A stretch of DNA of 64,000 bases from contig NZ_BOMI01000189.1 in NCBI RefSeq assembly GCF_016862115.1, positions 1 through 64,000 of the forward strand, read 5' to 3'. The notes beneath the pieces were generated by a model. It was not told the origin of the DNA. It did no database searches and was given only the letters and a program-made list of their open reading frames with translations. How positions within the stretch are numbered: the first letter of the stretch is position 1; every line of letters starts with the position of its first letter. Of this stretch, positions 17,726 to 25,769 are shown piece by piece. The stretch comes from Paractinoplanes deccanensis. Lineage in GTDB: Bacteria; Actinomycetota; Actinomycetes; Mycobacteriales; Micromonosporaceae. The translations under genes and the position numbers were made by a program.

Positions 17726-18328
17726 GTGAGTAACGATCTGACCGCACGAGCGCGTATCCGCGACGCCGCCATCGAGCTCTTCGCCGAGCGCGGCATCGAG
17801 GGCGCCACCATCCGCGACATCGCGCAGGCGGCCGGGGTCTCCTCCGGCCTGCTGCGCCACCACTTCGGCTCCAAGGAGGGCCTGCGCGACGCCTGCGACG
17901 AGCACGCGCTCAGCGAGCTCCTCCAGGTGAACGCGCACTTCACCGAGTTCCGCTCGCTCGACCGGCTGACGCCGAAGATTCTCCTGCTCCAGCGCTATTT
18001 CATGCGCTCCACCATGGACGGCTCGCCGGCCGGCACCGCCATGTTCGACCGCATCATCGACTACGGCGAGGAGTGGCTCGCCCGGACCGACCTCAAGGTG
18101 TCCGACCCGCGCGCGTTCGTCGGCCTGCTGACCGTCATGAAAATGTCGATGTTCACCATGCGCGACCTGCTGTCGCGGGCCGCCGGCACCGACGTCGGGT
18201 CGGTGGAGGGCTGGCGGCGGGTGCTGGACGCGTCCCTCGACCTGTTCTCCCAGCCCCTCATCACCCCGGTCCAGGCCGATCAGGCGCGGGCCCAGCTCGA
18301 CAAGATCTTCGGGGAGGTCCAGCCATGA
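17726..18328 (+). CDS. TetR-family regulator of the ABC exporter operon
   Basis: A 200-residue repressor. The HTH is ARIRDAAIELFAERGIEG followed by TIRDIAQAAGVSSGLLRHHF, standard for the family, and the C-terminal ligand-binding domain spans about 75-200. It starts with GTG. Its stop overlaps the start of the ABC ATPase gene by four bases (ATGA), so it is the first gene of a three-gene operon and probably controls its own transcription together with the exporter. The inducing ligand is likely an exported compound but is unknown. Confidence 0.9.
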   Translation: MSNDLTARARIRDAAIELFAERGIEGATIRDIAQAAGVSSGLLRHHFGSKEGLRDACDEHALSELLQVNAHFTEFRSLDRLTPKILLLQRYFMRSTMDGSPAGTAMFDRIIDYGEEWLARTDLKVSDPRAFVGLLTVMKMSMFTMRDLLSRAAGTDVGSVEGWRRVLDASLDLFSQPLITPVQADQARAQLDKIFGEVQP

Positions 18329-19218
18329 CGCAGGCCATCGAGGCCACCGGGCTGATCAAGCGGTTCGGCAAGGTCACCGCCCTCGACGGGCTCGACCTGC
18401 ACGTCGACACCGGCGAGGTGCACGGGTTCCTCGGCCCGAACGGCGCCGGCAAGACCACCACCATCCGCGTGCTGCTCGGCCTCATGCGGCACGACGGGGG
18501 CAGCGTGCGCCTGCTCGGCGGCGACCCGTGGGGCTCGGCGACCGAGCTGCACAAGCGCCTCGCGTACGTGCCGGGCGATGTCACCCTCTGGCCCAACCTG
18601 ACCGGCGGCGAGGTGATCGACCTGCTCGGCCGGCTGCGCGGCGGGCTCGACGCCCGGCGCCGCGCCGAGCTCCTCGATCGATTCGAGCTCGACCCGCGCA
18701 AGAAGGGCCGCACCTATTCGAAGGGCAACCGGCAAAAGGTGGCGCTGGTCGCAGCGCTCGCCTCCGACGTCGAGCTGCTGATCCTCGACGAGCCGACCTC
18801 CGGGCTGGACCCGCTGATGGAGGAGGCGTTCAGCGAGGTCATCCTCGAGGAGAAGCGGCGCGGCGACCGCACGGTGCTGCTCTCCAGCCACATCCTCGCC
18901 GAGGTCGAGAAGCTCTGCGACCGGCTCACCATCATCCGCGACGGCCGCACGGTCGAGACCGGCACCCTCGCCGATCTGCGCCATCTCACCCGCACCTCGA
19001 TCCAGGCCGACCTGGCCGGGCCGCCCGACGGGCTCGCCACCCTGGCCGGCGTGCACGACTTCAGCCTCGACAACGGCCGGGTGCGCTTCGACGTCGACGC
19101 CGACGCCCTCGCCCCGGCGCTGCAGACGCTGGTCAAGGTCGGGGTGACGTCGCTGGTCAGCCAGCCGCCGTCGCTGGAGGAGCTGTTCCTCCGGCAATAC
19201 CAGCGGCCGGGCTCGTGA
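18325..19218 (+). CDS. ABC exporter ATP-binding protein
   Basis: A 297-residue ATPase of the DrrA/TnrB-like drug exporter group. The Walker A is GPNGAGKTTT, the signature is the degenerate YSKGNRQKVALVAAL, and the Walker B is LLILDEPTSGLDP, followed by the switch His in LLSSHILAEVEKLCDR. The last 80 residues are the extra domain common in this group. It should energise the 12-helix permease encoded next, with which it overlaps by four bases. The operon structure with TetR upstream suggests inducible efflux of an antibiotic-like molecule. Confidence 0.93.
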   Translation: MTQAIEATGLIKRFGKVTALDGLDLHVDTGEVHGFLGPNGAGKTTTIRVLLGLMRHDGGSVRLLGGDPWGSATELHKRLAYVPGDVTLWPNLTGGEVIDLLGRLRGGLDARRRAELLDRFELDPRKKGRTYSKGNRQKVALVAALASDVELLILDEPTSGLDPLMEEAFSEVILEEKRRGDRTVLLSSHILAEVEKLCDRLTIIRDGRTVETGTLADLRHLTRTSIQADLAGPPDGLATLAGVHDFSLDNGRVRFDVDADALAPALQTLVKVGVTSLVSQPPSLEELFLRQYQRPGS

Positions 19219-20786
19219 CCGGGACCGGCCGGCTCGTCCGGCTCCTCCTGCGCCGCGACCGCGTCGTCCTGCCGCTCTGGGTGATCGTGCTCGCGCTCGT
19301 GCCCGCCGGCTACGTGGCCTCCTTCGAGGGCCTGTTCCCCACCCTTCAAGATCGCATCGAGTACGCCTCCGTGAGCGCCTCGAACGCCGGGTTCGTCGCC
19401 CTGTACGGGCTGCTGAAGGGCTCGTCCCTGGGCGAGCTGGTGGCCTGGCGCGCGGGCTTCCTCCCGGTGCTGGCCGGCCTCTTCGCGGCGCTCACAGTCA
19501 TCCGGCACACCCGCGCCGACGAGGAGGCCGGCCGCACCGAACTGGTGGCGGCGGGCGCCGTCGGCCGGCACGCCCAGCTCGCCGCGGCGCTGATCACGAC
19601 GTGCGTGGCGAGCCTGGTGCTCGGCGCCCTGCTGACCGCGGCCATGATCGCCCAGGACATGCCGGCCGAGGGCTCGCTCGCCTTCGGCGCCGAGATGGCG
19701 CTCAGCGGCTGCGCCTTCGCCGCCGTGGGAGCCGTCGCCGCGCAGCTCACGCCGAGCGCCCGCAGCGCGCGCACGATCGCCGTCGTCGCGCTCGGCGCCG
19801 CCTACGCGCTGCGGCTCGCGGGCGACATCTCGGCGCTCGGCGACGGCGCCGTCTCGTGGCTGAGCTGGCTGTCCCCGATCGGCTGGGTGCAGCACATCTT
19901 CCCGTACGGCGCGAACGACTGGTGGCCCGCCCTGCTCACCCTGGTGTTCGTCCTCGCGGTGGGCGCGGTCGCCGCTGTCCTGCTCGCCCGCCGCGACTTC
20001 GGCGCCGGCCTGTTCCCCGCCCGGCTCGGCCCGGCCACTTCCCCGATGGCTACGCCGCCGGCACTGGCCTGGCGCCTGCACCGCGGTCCGCTGCTCGGCT
20101 GGACCGTCGGCTTCGCCCTGCTCGGCCTGATCTTCGGCGGCGTGGGCGGCAGCGTCGTCGACCTCATCGAGGACAACGACGGCCTCGGCGACATCTTCGC
20201 CCGCCTCGGCGGCACCACCAGCCTGGTCGACAACTACTTCGCCGGCATCGCCGGGCTCGTCGGCCTGATCGCCTCCTGCTACGCCGTGCAGGCCGCCCTG
20301 CGCCTGCGCGACGAGGAGCAGTCCGGCCACGCCGAGCCGCTGCTCGCCACCGCGGTCTCCCGCCCCGCCTGGGCCGCCTCCCACCTGCTCTTCGCCCTGC
20401 TCGGCCCGGCCGTGGCTCTGCTGGCCGAGGGCCTGACCGCCGGCCTCACCTACACCGACGGCGACCTCGGGGCCATCCTCGCGAGCACGCTGATCCAGCT
20501 GCCCGCGGTGTGGGTCCTGGCCGCCGTGGCGTTCCTGCTGTTCGGCCTCGCTCCCCGGCTCTCCGCCGCGGCGTGGGGCGCCCCCGCGCTGTGCCTGCTG
20601 ATCCTTCTGGTCGGCCAGACCCTCCAGCTCGACCAGTGGCTGCTCGACCTCTCCCCCTTCACCCACATCCCCCACCTGCCCGGCGGCACGGTGGCGGCGA
20701 CCCCGCTCGTGGCCCTGGTCGCCGTCGCCGCGGTGCTCACCGCCGCCGGCCTGACCGGCTTCCGCCGGCGCAACGTCCCCGACTGA
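19215..20786 (+). CDS. ABC exporter permease (tetronasin-exporter type)
   Basis: A 523-residue membrane protein with about twelve hydrophobic segments in two repeats, each holding an ADEEAGRTELV or RDEEQSGHAEPLL motif. These repeated motifs are typical of TnrB-like exporter permeases, where one chain replaces a permease dimer. GTG start overlapping the ATPase stop. Forms the channel of the TetR-controlled exporter. Confidence 0.9.
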   Translation: MTGTGRLVRLLLRRDRVVLPLWVIVLALVPAGYVASFEGLFPTLQDRIEYASVSASNAGFVALYGLLKGSSLGELVAWRAGFLPVLAGLFAALTVIRHTRADEEAGRTELVAAGAVGRHAQLAAALITTCVASLVLGALLTAAMIAQDMPAEGSLAFGAEMALSGCAFAAVGAVAAQLTPSARSARTIAVVALGAAYALRLAGDISALGDGAVSWLSWLSPIGWVQHIFPYGANDWWPALLTLVFVLAVGAVAAVLLARRDFGAGLFPARLGPATSPMATPPALAWRLHRGPLLGWTVGFALLGLIFGGVGGSVVDLIEDNDGLGDIFARLGGTTSLVDNYFAGIAGLVGLIASCYAVQAALRLRDEEQSGHAEPLLATAVSRPAWAASHLLFALLGPAVALLAEGLTAGLTYTDGDLGAILASTLIQLPAVWVLAAVAFLLFGLAPRLSAAAWGAPALCLLILLVGQTLQLDQWLLDLSPFTHIPHLPGGTVAATPLVALVAVAAVLTAAGLTGFRRRNVPD

Positions 20787-20812
20787 TTGCCGGCACCCCC
20801 TACGGTGCCGTC

Positions 20813-21181
20813 ATGCCGATCCCCGACTTCGTCCTCGCCCTGCGCTCGAAAATCGGGCACGACCCGCTGCCGCTCCCCGGCGTCATCGCGGTCGTGCTCG
20901 ACGAGCGCGGCCGTGTGCTCCTGGTCCGCCGCTCGGACACCCACGACTGGGCCCTGACCACGGGCTGCCTCGACCCCGGCGAGCAGCCCGCCGCCGGCGC
21001 CGTCCGCGAGGTCCGGGAGGAGACCGGCGTCGAGGTCGTCGCCGAACGGCTGCTGGCGGTGGAGGTCGGCTGGTTCGACCCGGCCGAGGTCCCGCCGCTC
21101 CCGCCCCACCAGGCCCGCTGCCTCGCGACAGCCCTCGACCCCGGGGCCGCACCCTGGTTCGCGCCGTCACCCGCGCGCTGA
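20813..21181 (+). CDS. Nudix hydrolase with an internal deletion
   Basis: A 122-residue protein beginning MPIPDFVLALRSKIGHDPL, normal for actinobacterial Nudix hydrolases of about 155-160 residues. The complete Nudix box is present (GCLDPGEQPAAGAVREVREETGV, with G, E, RE and EE in place), so metal and pyrophosphate binding could persist. After ERLLAVE it jumps directly to VGWFDPAEVPPLPPHQ; the roughly 39 residues that usually lie between, including core beta strands, are missing in frame. Folding and activity are therefore doubtful. It follows the exporter permease by 26 bases but has no evident link to it. Confidence 0.75.
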   Translation: MPIPDFVLALRSKIGHDPLPLPGVIAVVLDERGRVLLVRRSDTHDWALTTGCLDPGEQPAAGAVREVREETGVEVVAERLLAVEVGWFDPAEVPPLPPHQARCLATALDPGAAPWFAPSPAR

Positions 21182-21562
21182 AGCGATCTCCGCGTCACTG
21201 CGCAAGATGCAGAACTCGTTGCCCTCCGGATCGGCCAGCACCACCCACCCCGTGCCGTCCACCTTGCGGCGGTCGTCCACCACCGTCGCGCCGAGACCGA
21301 GCAGGCGGGCAAGCTCCGCATCCCGCGTGCCGTCGGCCGGCCGCAGGTCGAAGTGAATCCGGTTCTTGCCCTGCTTCCCCTCCGGCACCTCGATGAAGAG
21401 CAGCCGGTGCCCCCGATCGGCCGAGAAGATCAGGCACTCCTCGTGACCGGGCTCGTTCGGATCGTCGGGGTCCTGGCTGTAGCCGAGGACCTCCTCCCAC
21501 CAGCGAGACAGCGCATAGGCGTCCGAGCAGTCCACAGTGGTGTGCGACACATATGAGGTCAT
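21167..21562 (-). CDS. VOC-family (glyoxalase-like) protein
   Basis: A 131-residue vicinal-oxygen-chelate fold protein. The start MTSYVSHTTVDCSDAYALSRWW and the end GTGWVVLADPEGNEFCIL are the classic paired beta-alpha-beta modules, with His, Glu residues available for metal. Members of this group include antibiotic-resistance and dioxygenase-like proteins; the role here is open. Its 3' end overlaps the end of the convergent Nudix gene by 15 bases, and its start overlaps the stop of the next upstream gene by four. Confidence 0.85.
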   Translation of the reverse strand: MTSYVSHTTVDCSDAYALSRWWEEVLGYSQDPDDPNEPGHEECLIFSADRGHRLLFIEVPEGKQGKNRIHFDLRPADGTRDAELARLLGLGATVVDDRRKVDGTGWVVLADPEGNEFCILRSDAEIASARG

Positions 21563-21900
21563 CGCCGGATCATCGCAGAGCCGGGCTCGGGCCGCTCTCC
21601 CTCCCACCACGCCAGGTTGGCGGTCGCCTGTGCCACCGGCTCGATGAGCTCCCCGCCCTCGGCGATCAGCCCGTCCTCGACGCACCAGATGTCGACGACC
21701 TCGATCTCCGGTCCGGCGCCGGGCAGCCGCCGCCGCGTGTGCACGACCACGTGCGCGCCGTCGGCCAGCACGTGGCCGATCTCGACCCGCATGCCGGCGA
21801 GCGGCACGAGGGCGGCCCGCACCGCGGCGAGCCATGCGCTTTGGGTTGAGCTGACGCCGCCCAAGCGCCGCCATGATTGCGACTGGCGGGCCACCTGCAC
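21559..21900 (-). CDS. N-terminally truncated SnoaL/NTF2-like protein
   Basis: A 113-residue frame. Residues about 22-110 (WLAAVRAALVPLAGMRVEI, HVVVHTRRRLPGAGPEIEVVD, EGGELIEPVAQATANLAWW) look like the second half of a SnoaL/NTF2-fold protein. The expected first 40-50 residues are absent, and the beginning of the frame (MQVARQSQSW) is encoded inside the XRE-regulator relic on the opposite strand. The gene has therefore lost its own start through the rearrangement at about 21840-21885. It overlaps the VOC gene by four bases. Probably non-functional, though it remains open. Confidence 0.55.
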   Translation of the reverse strand: MQVARQSQSWRRLGGVSSTQSAWLAAVRAALVPLAGMRVEIGHVLADGAHVVVHTRRRLPGAGPEIEVVDIWCVEDGLIAEGGELIEPVAQATANLAWWEGERPEPGSAMIRR

Positions 21901-22140
21901 GTGCCGCTACGGGAACGCAACCGGCTGCTGGTCTTCGACCGCCGGTGGAACATCGTGATGACCAACCGTGCCGTCGACCCGTTCTTCGCGCGCGTGGCAC
22001 CGGATGCTGCGGCCACCCGTCAATCTGGTGCGCCTCGGGCTGGAACCGCGCGGGCTGGCCCGGCTGGTCGTCAACCTCGACGACGTACGCGCGGTGTTCC
22101 GCACCCGCCTCTCGCGCCGGCTCGCCGCCTCGCCTGCTTC
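21883..22140 (+). pseudogene. XRE/MmyB-type regulator relic, copy 1
   Basis: Reads RLAGHLHVPLRERNRLLV, the end of an XRE HTH domain, then jumps to FDRRWNIVMTNRAVDPFF of the MmyB-like ligand domain, then after a one-base shift continues MLRPPVNLVRLGLEPRGL and VVNLDDVRAVFRTRLSRRLA. The HTH start, the middle and the C-terminus are missing. The same relic, with the same deletion and frameshift, lies inverted at 28650-28904. Confidence 0.85.
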
Positions 22141-22237
22141 ATCAGATAGGGCGTCAGCCGATCTCCACCCACACCTCGTCGAGGACTCCCTGAAACTGGT
22201 CGTTGTCGGCGAAGGAGCCCTTGCCGGCGATGCTGAA
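21883..22237 (+). repeat. inverted duplication, left copy (partner 28412-28904)
   Basis: About 250 bases of XRE relic (21883-22130) match the complement of 28660-28904 with only one or two differences, and 22154-22237 matches the complement of 28412-28495 with a few differences. The right-hand copy keeps roughly 150 additional bases between the two blocks. The copies are in opposite orientation about 6.2 kb apart, so recombination between them would invert the genes in between. Confidence 0.85.
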
Positions 22238-22312
22238 CGCGGCCGGACGGCTCGAAGCCGCCCGGCCGGCACTCAGCTCGCGCGGACCGGGCGCGATGTG
22301 ATCTCCTGCCAT
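22154..22312 (-). pseudogene. LamG-gene 3' end relic
   Basis: A 52-codon open frame that starts MAGDHIAPGPREL with no recognisable meaning and then reads FSIAGKGSFADNDQF and GVLDEVWVEIG before the stop. Those last 28 residues are nearly identical to the C-terminus of the complete LamG protein encoded at 27788-28495. It is a copied gene end joined to unrelated sequence. Confidence 0.8.
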
Positions 22313-22313
22313 C

Positions 22314-22625
22314 GTGAACACCGACGACGTCGGCCGCTGCGTCTCGCTCCCGCTCGGCCAGGCTGTTCAAACCGCCCGGCTTCTGGAGAGCATCGTCGTC
22401 TCGCTGGACCGAATCGGCTCCCGGATGGCCGGCGGAGACGCCGATGCTCACACCGTTGACCAGTTCATCACCGAATGGTCCGTCGGGCCGCGTCTTTCCC
22501 GGGCGCGCGTCGAGCTCTGGGACGCGATCGCACAGGTGATCGGCGAAGAGGCGGTCGAAGAGATCGCGGAGACCACGCCGCGCTTCCCCGACCCTGTTCC
22601 CGACGAGGTCCGCGCGCGGATCTGA
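22314..22625 (+). CDS. hypothetical protein
   Basis: A 103-residue frame with a GTG start, predicted helical and acidic at the C-terminus (GEEAVEEIAETTPRFPDPVPDEV). The first half (LLESIVVSLDRIGSRMAGG, TVDQFITEWSVGPRL) suggests amphipathic helices. I do not recognise a family. Codon use is normal for the window (strong third-position GC), which supports it being real, though the flanks are rearranged. Confidence 0.5.
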   Translation: MNTDDVGRCVSLPLGQAVQTARLLESIVVSLDRIGSRMAGGDADAHTVDQFITEWSVGPRLSRARVELWDAIAQVIGEEAVEEIAETTPRFPDPVPDEVRARI

Positions 22626-22655
22626 CCGCCGAGGGTCTCGCCGGGGCGGGCGGGC

Positions 22656-22856
22656 TCAGTCGGGCGGGCCGATCGGGCTGCCCTGGGTGGCCGGGCTGTC
22701 CGGGGCCTGGCCCGGCACGCCGGGCTGCGAGCGGGCGCGGTCCGCCTCGTCGTGGGTGAGGTCGCCGGGGTTGCCGTTGTCGGGCTCGGTCATCGTGTCG
22801 GGGTTCATCGAGCCCGGGTCGGCGATGCTGGACAGGTCGTCGTTCGGATCAGTCAT
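22656..22856 (-). CDS. small acidic hypothetical protein
   Basis: A 66-residue, highly acidic and proline/glycine-rich protein (MTDPNDDLSSIADPGSMNPD, DLTHDEADRARSQPG). It is probably disordered. Short acidic proteins of this kind are common in actinobacteria, with no known function. It lies 33 bases downstream of the SDR gene end on the same strand. Confidence 0.45.
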   Translation of the reverse strand: MTDPNDDLSSIADPGSMNPDTMTEPDNGNPGDLTHDEADRARSQPGVPGQAPDSPATQGSPIGPPD

Positions 22857-22889
22857 GCGTGCGGGGTTACCCCGTGGACGGCGATCGAC

Positions 22890-23561
22890 TCACCACGGGA
22901 CCGGGCCGTCGTCCTGGAGGAAGGCGCCCGTCGGCGGATTGTCCATGGTGGCCAGGCGGACGGCGATGGCGGCGCCCTCGGCGGCGGTGCGGTCGAGGGA
23001 CAGGCCCAGGTCCTTGGCGAAGTCGGTGCCGCACGCGCCGGGGGCCACGGCGTTGACCGAGAAGTCGGGCAGGGCCTTGGCGTACTGCACCGTCAGCATG
23101 TTGAGGGCGGCCTTCGAGGTGGGGTAGGCGACCGGGGTGCCGCCGGCTGCGAAAGCGTGCGCCGGGTCGGTGTTCCAGTGCAGGGACGCCGTACCGCTGG
23201 AGATGTTGATGATGCGGGGGTCGGGTGACCGGCGCAGCAGCGGGAGGAACGCCTCGGTGACGCGCAGGACGCCGAAGAGGTTGGTCTCGTAGACGGCCCG
23301 GACCACCGCCAGGTCGACGGCACCGGGGGATTGGCCGGCCTGGCCGCCGGAGATGCCGGCGTTGTTGACCAGGACGTCGAGGCGGCCGTAGCGGTTCGTC
23401 ACGTCGGCCGCCGCCCGGCCGACCGAGGCGTCGTCGGTGACGTCCAGGTCGGCGCGGGTGGCCGCGACGACGGTCATTCCTTGTGCGGTGAGGGCCGCGG
23501 CGATTGCCTGCCCGATGCCCCGGCTCGCGCCCGTGACCAGGGCGATCTTCGTGTCTGCCAT
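22890..23561 (-). CDS. short-chain dehydrogenase/reductase
   Basis: A 223-residue classical SDR: VTGASRGIGQAIAAAL (cofactor binding), VLVNNAGISGG, IINISSGTAS (catalytic Ser) and YPTSKAALNMLTVQYA (YxxxK). A D residue at the end of beta 3 (RADLDVTDD) and the Arg-containing glycine loop favour NADPH. Substrate unknown. It is transcribed divergently from a LysR gene across a 70-base gap that carries an inverted repeat, so it is the probable target of that regulator. Confidence 0.9.
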   Translation of the reverse strand: MADTKIALVTGASRGIGQAIAAALTAQGMTVVAATRADLDVTDDASVGRAAADVTNRYGRLDVLVNNAGISGGQAGQSPGAVDLAVVRAVYETNLFGVLRVTEAFLPLLRRSPDPRIINISSGTASLHWNTDPAHAFAAGGTPVAYPTSKAALNMLTVQYAKALPDFSVNAVAPGACGTDFAKDLGLSLDRTAAEGAAIAVRLATMDNPPTGAFLQDDGPVPW

Positions 23562-23618
23562 GGCTCCATCGGACCACCGGGCGGCGGCGTGAGCCAAGAT
23601 CGATCGGGTACGCGGGCG

Positions 23619-23633
23619 ATACCCTGCGGGTAT
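23619..23633 (+). promoter_or_regulatory. inverted repeat in the LysR/SDR divergent gap
   Basis: ATACCC-TGC-GGGTAT is a perfect palindrome at 23619-23633, overlapping the LysR start codon at 23632. Its place in the short divergent region and T-rich/A-rich ends fit a LysR recognition site giving autorepression and control of the SDR gene. Confidence 0.55.
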
Positions 23634-24483
23634 GGAGGACGTCGAGACCCGGGAGCTGCGGTACTTCGTCGCCGTGGCCGAGGAGCTGCACTTCGGGCGG
23701 GCGGCCGAGCGGCTGGGGATCGCGCAGCCGCCGCTGTCGCGGGCCATCCGCCGGCTCGAGCATCGTCTCGGCGTCGCGCTTCTCGACCGTACGAGTCACG
23801 GCAGCCGGCTGACCCCGGCGGGCGAGGTGCTGCTGGCCGAGGGGCGGACGGCGCTCGACGCGGTGGCGGCCGCCACGCGCCGGGCGCAGCGGGCCGGTCC
23901 GCGGGCGCGCCTGGTGCTGGCGATGAAGCCGGGTGGGGACGCGGGACTGCTGCCGCGCATCCTGGCCTCGTACGAGGAAAGGCCCGATGCCCTGCCGGTC
24001 GAGTTGGCCTTCTCGTTGGGCGACCGCGCGGCGATGCTGCGGGACGGCCGCGCCGACGTCGGGCTGCTGCACCACCCGCAGAACGACCTGCGCGGGCTCG
24101 CCACCGAGGAGCTCGCCGTCGAGCGCCGCGTGCTCGCGATCGCCGACACCCACCCGCTGGCCGCGCGCGACGCCTTGCGGCTGGCCGATCTGGCCGGCGT
24201 ACCCGTGCCGCAGTTTCCCGAAGCCGCTCACCGCGAGCCCGGCCCCGTGGTGGGGGACGTGGCGGAGTTGATGCAGCTGGTGGCGCTGGGGCGGGCCGTC
24301 GCGCTGGTCACCGAGTCGGCGGCGCAGCGACCGGCCCGGGGCGTCACCTACCGGCCGGTGCTCGACGCCGCACCCGCGACCCTCGTGCTGGCGTGGCCGG
24401 AGAGCAGCCGGTCGCGGGAGGTCGCGGCCTTTGTCACCGCGGCCCGGCGGGCAGTCGCTCCACCAGCGACCGGTACCACGTGA
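23632..24483 (+). CDS. LysR-family transcriptional regulator
   Basis: A 283-residue regulator. The N-terminal winged HTH reads ELRYFVAVAEELHFGRAAERL and PLSRAIRRLEHRLGVALLDR, as expected. The effector domain occupies about 90-280. It probably controls the divergent SDR gene through the inverted repeat at 23619-23633. The last 50 bases overlap the end of the convergent M20 peptidase gene. Confidence 0.93.
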   Translation: MEDVETRELRYFVAVAEELHFGRAAERLGIAQPPLSRAIRRLEHRLGVALLDRTSHGSRLTPAGEVLLAEGRTALDAVAAATRRAQRAGPRARLVLAMKPGGDAGLLPRILASYEERPDALPVELAFSLGDRAAMLRDGRADVGLLHHPQNDLRGLATEELAVERRVLAIADTHPLAARDALRLADLAGVPVPQFPEAAHREPGPVVGDVAELMQLVALGRAVALVTESAAQRPARGVTYRPVLDAAPATLVLAWPESSRSREVAAFVTAARRAVAPPATGTT

Positions 24484-25765
24484 TGCCGGCCAGGTAGGCG
24501 CCGACCGTGATGTGCTCGTCGTACGAGTGGATCGCCTCGCGCTGCTTCTTGGTCATCTCGAACGGCGTGAAGCGGTAGACACGCTCGCAGATCTCGGTGA
24601 AGCGCCGGGCGTCGGTGGCGGCCATCATCACGTACGGCGTGGTGACCGCCCTCGGGAAATGCTCGGCCGTGACCGCCTCGATCAGCTCGAACGCGTCGTC
24701 GAGCGGCGACTCCGGTGACGGCTCGCCGTCGTGCACCACGGTGACGCGCACCTTGTCGTCGCGGATCACCCTGCGGACGTGGGCGATCGCGCCGGCCATC
24801 GTGTCGCCGACCAGGATCCGGATGTTGACGCCCGCGGTGGCGTTCGAGGCGACCACGTTGAGCGCGGGCGAGCCGCTCAGCGTGGTCACCGCGAACGTCG
24901 TACGGACCATCGCCGCCGCCTCGGGGCCGGCCGCCAGCAGCAGCCGGGTGAGCAGCGGGCGGGACCGCACCGCGACCCGCAGCGCGACCCCGACCGGCCC
25001 GGTCGCGTGCGGGGCGGCGCGGCGCAGGAACTCCACCGCCGCGTCCGGCATGGTGGCGCGCATCGGCGAGCGGTCGAGCCGGGTGATGGCCCGGGCCAGC
25101 CGGGCGGTCGGGCCCATCGGTGCGGGAGTCGACGCGTGCCCGCCGCGGCCCTCGACGCTGAGCTCGATCGAGGCGACGCCCTTCTCGGTCACGCCGATCG
25201 CGGCCATGGGCACCTGCACGCCCGGCAGCACCTCGTGAGCGATGGCACCGCCCTCGTCGAGCACGAACCACGGCCGCACGTCCCGCTTGCGCAGCTCGTC
25301 GACCGCGAGGGCGGCCGTGACACCGGCGATCTCCTCGTCGCAGCCGAACGAGAGCCACACGTCCTGCGCGGGCGTGTGCCCGCCGGCGAGCAGGTCCTCG
25401 ACCGCCTGGCAGATCGCGGTGAGGCTGGCCTTGCAGTCGAGGGTGCCCCGGCCCCAGACAACGCCGTCCTCGACCACGGCGCCGAACGGCGGATGCCGCC
25501 AATCGCCCTCGACCGGCACCACGTCGATGTGGGCCATCAGCACCACGGGACGGTCGGCGGAGGCGCCGCGCCAGTGGAAGAGCACGGCGTGCGTGCCGAT
25601 CGGGATGCGCTCGAGTCGCTCGTGCAGCAGCGGGAAGTGCCGGCGCAGCGCGTCGTGGAAGGCCGCGAACGCGTCGTCGTCCCAGCGGCCGGCCTCGCGG
25701 CTCGAGACGGTCGGGATGCGCAGCAGGTCGCGGAACGCCTCGAGCTGGTCCTGCTGGTCCGTCAC
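24434..25765 (-). CDS. M20-family metallopeptidase (PM20D1-like)
   Basis: A 443-residue zinc hydrolase, cytoplasmic. VVLMAHIDVVPVEGDW and VVWGRGTLDCKASL carry metal ligands His and Asp, FGCDEEIAG holds the general base Glu and a ligand, and the C-terminus has TDARRFTEI and IHSYDEHITVG. A dimerisation/lid domain lies between about 200 and 320. This branch resembles PM20D1, which makes or cleaves N-acyl amino acids, but dipeptidase activity is equally possible. The stop codon falls inside the end of the LysR gene. Its start follows the APC permease end by 4 bases, so permease and peptidase form an operon. Confidence 0.88.
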   Translation of the reverse strand: MTDQQDQLEAFRDLLRIPTVSSREAGRWDDDAFAAFHDALRRHFPLLHERLERIPIGTHAVLFHWRGASADRPVVLMAHIDVVPVEGDWRHPPFGAVVEDGVVWGRGTLDCKASLTAICQAVEDLLAGGHTPAQDVWLSFGCDEEIAGVTAALAVDELRKRDVRPWFVLDEGGAIAHEVLPGVQVPMAAIGVTEKGVASIELSVEGRGGHASTPAPMGPTARLARAITRLDRSPMRATMPDAAVEFLRRAAPHATGPVGVALRVAVRSRPLLTRLLLAAGPEAAAMVRTTFAVTTLSGSPALNVVASNATAGVNIRILVGDTMAGAIAHVRRVIRDDKVRVTVVHDGEPSPESPLDDAFELIEAVTAEHFPRAVTTPYVMMAATDARRFTEICERVYRFTPFEMTKKQREAIHSYDEHITVGAYLAGITWYRSLVERLPAGPR

Positions 25766-25769
25766 CGAT

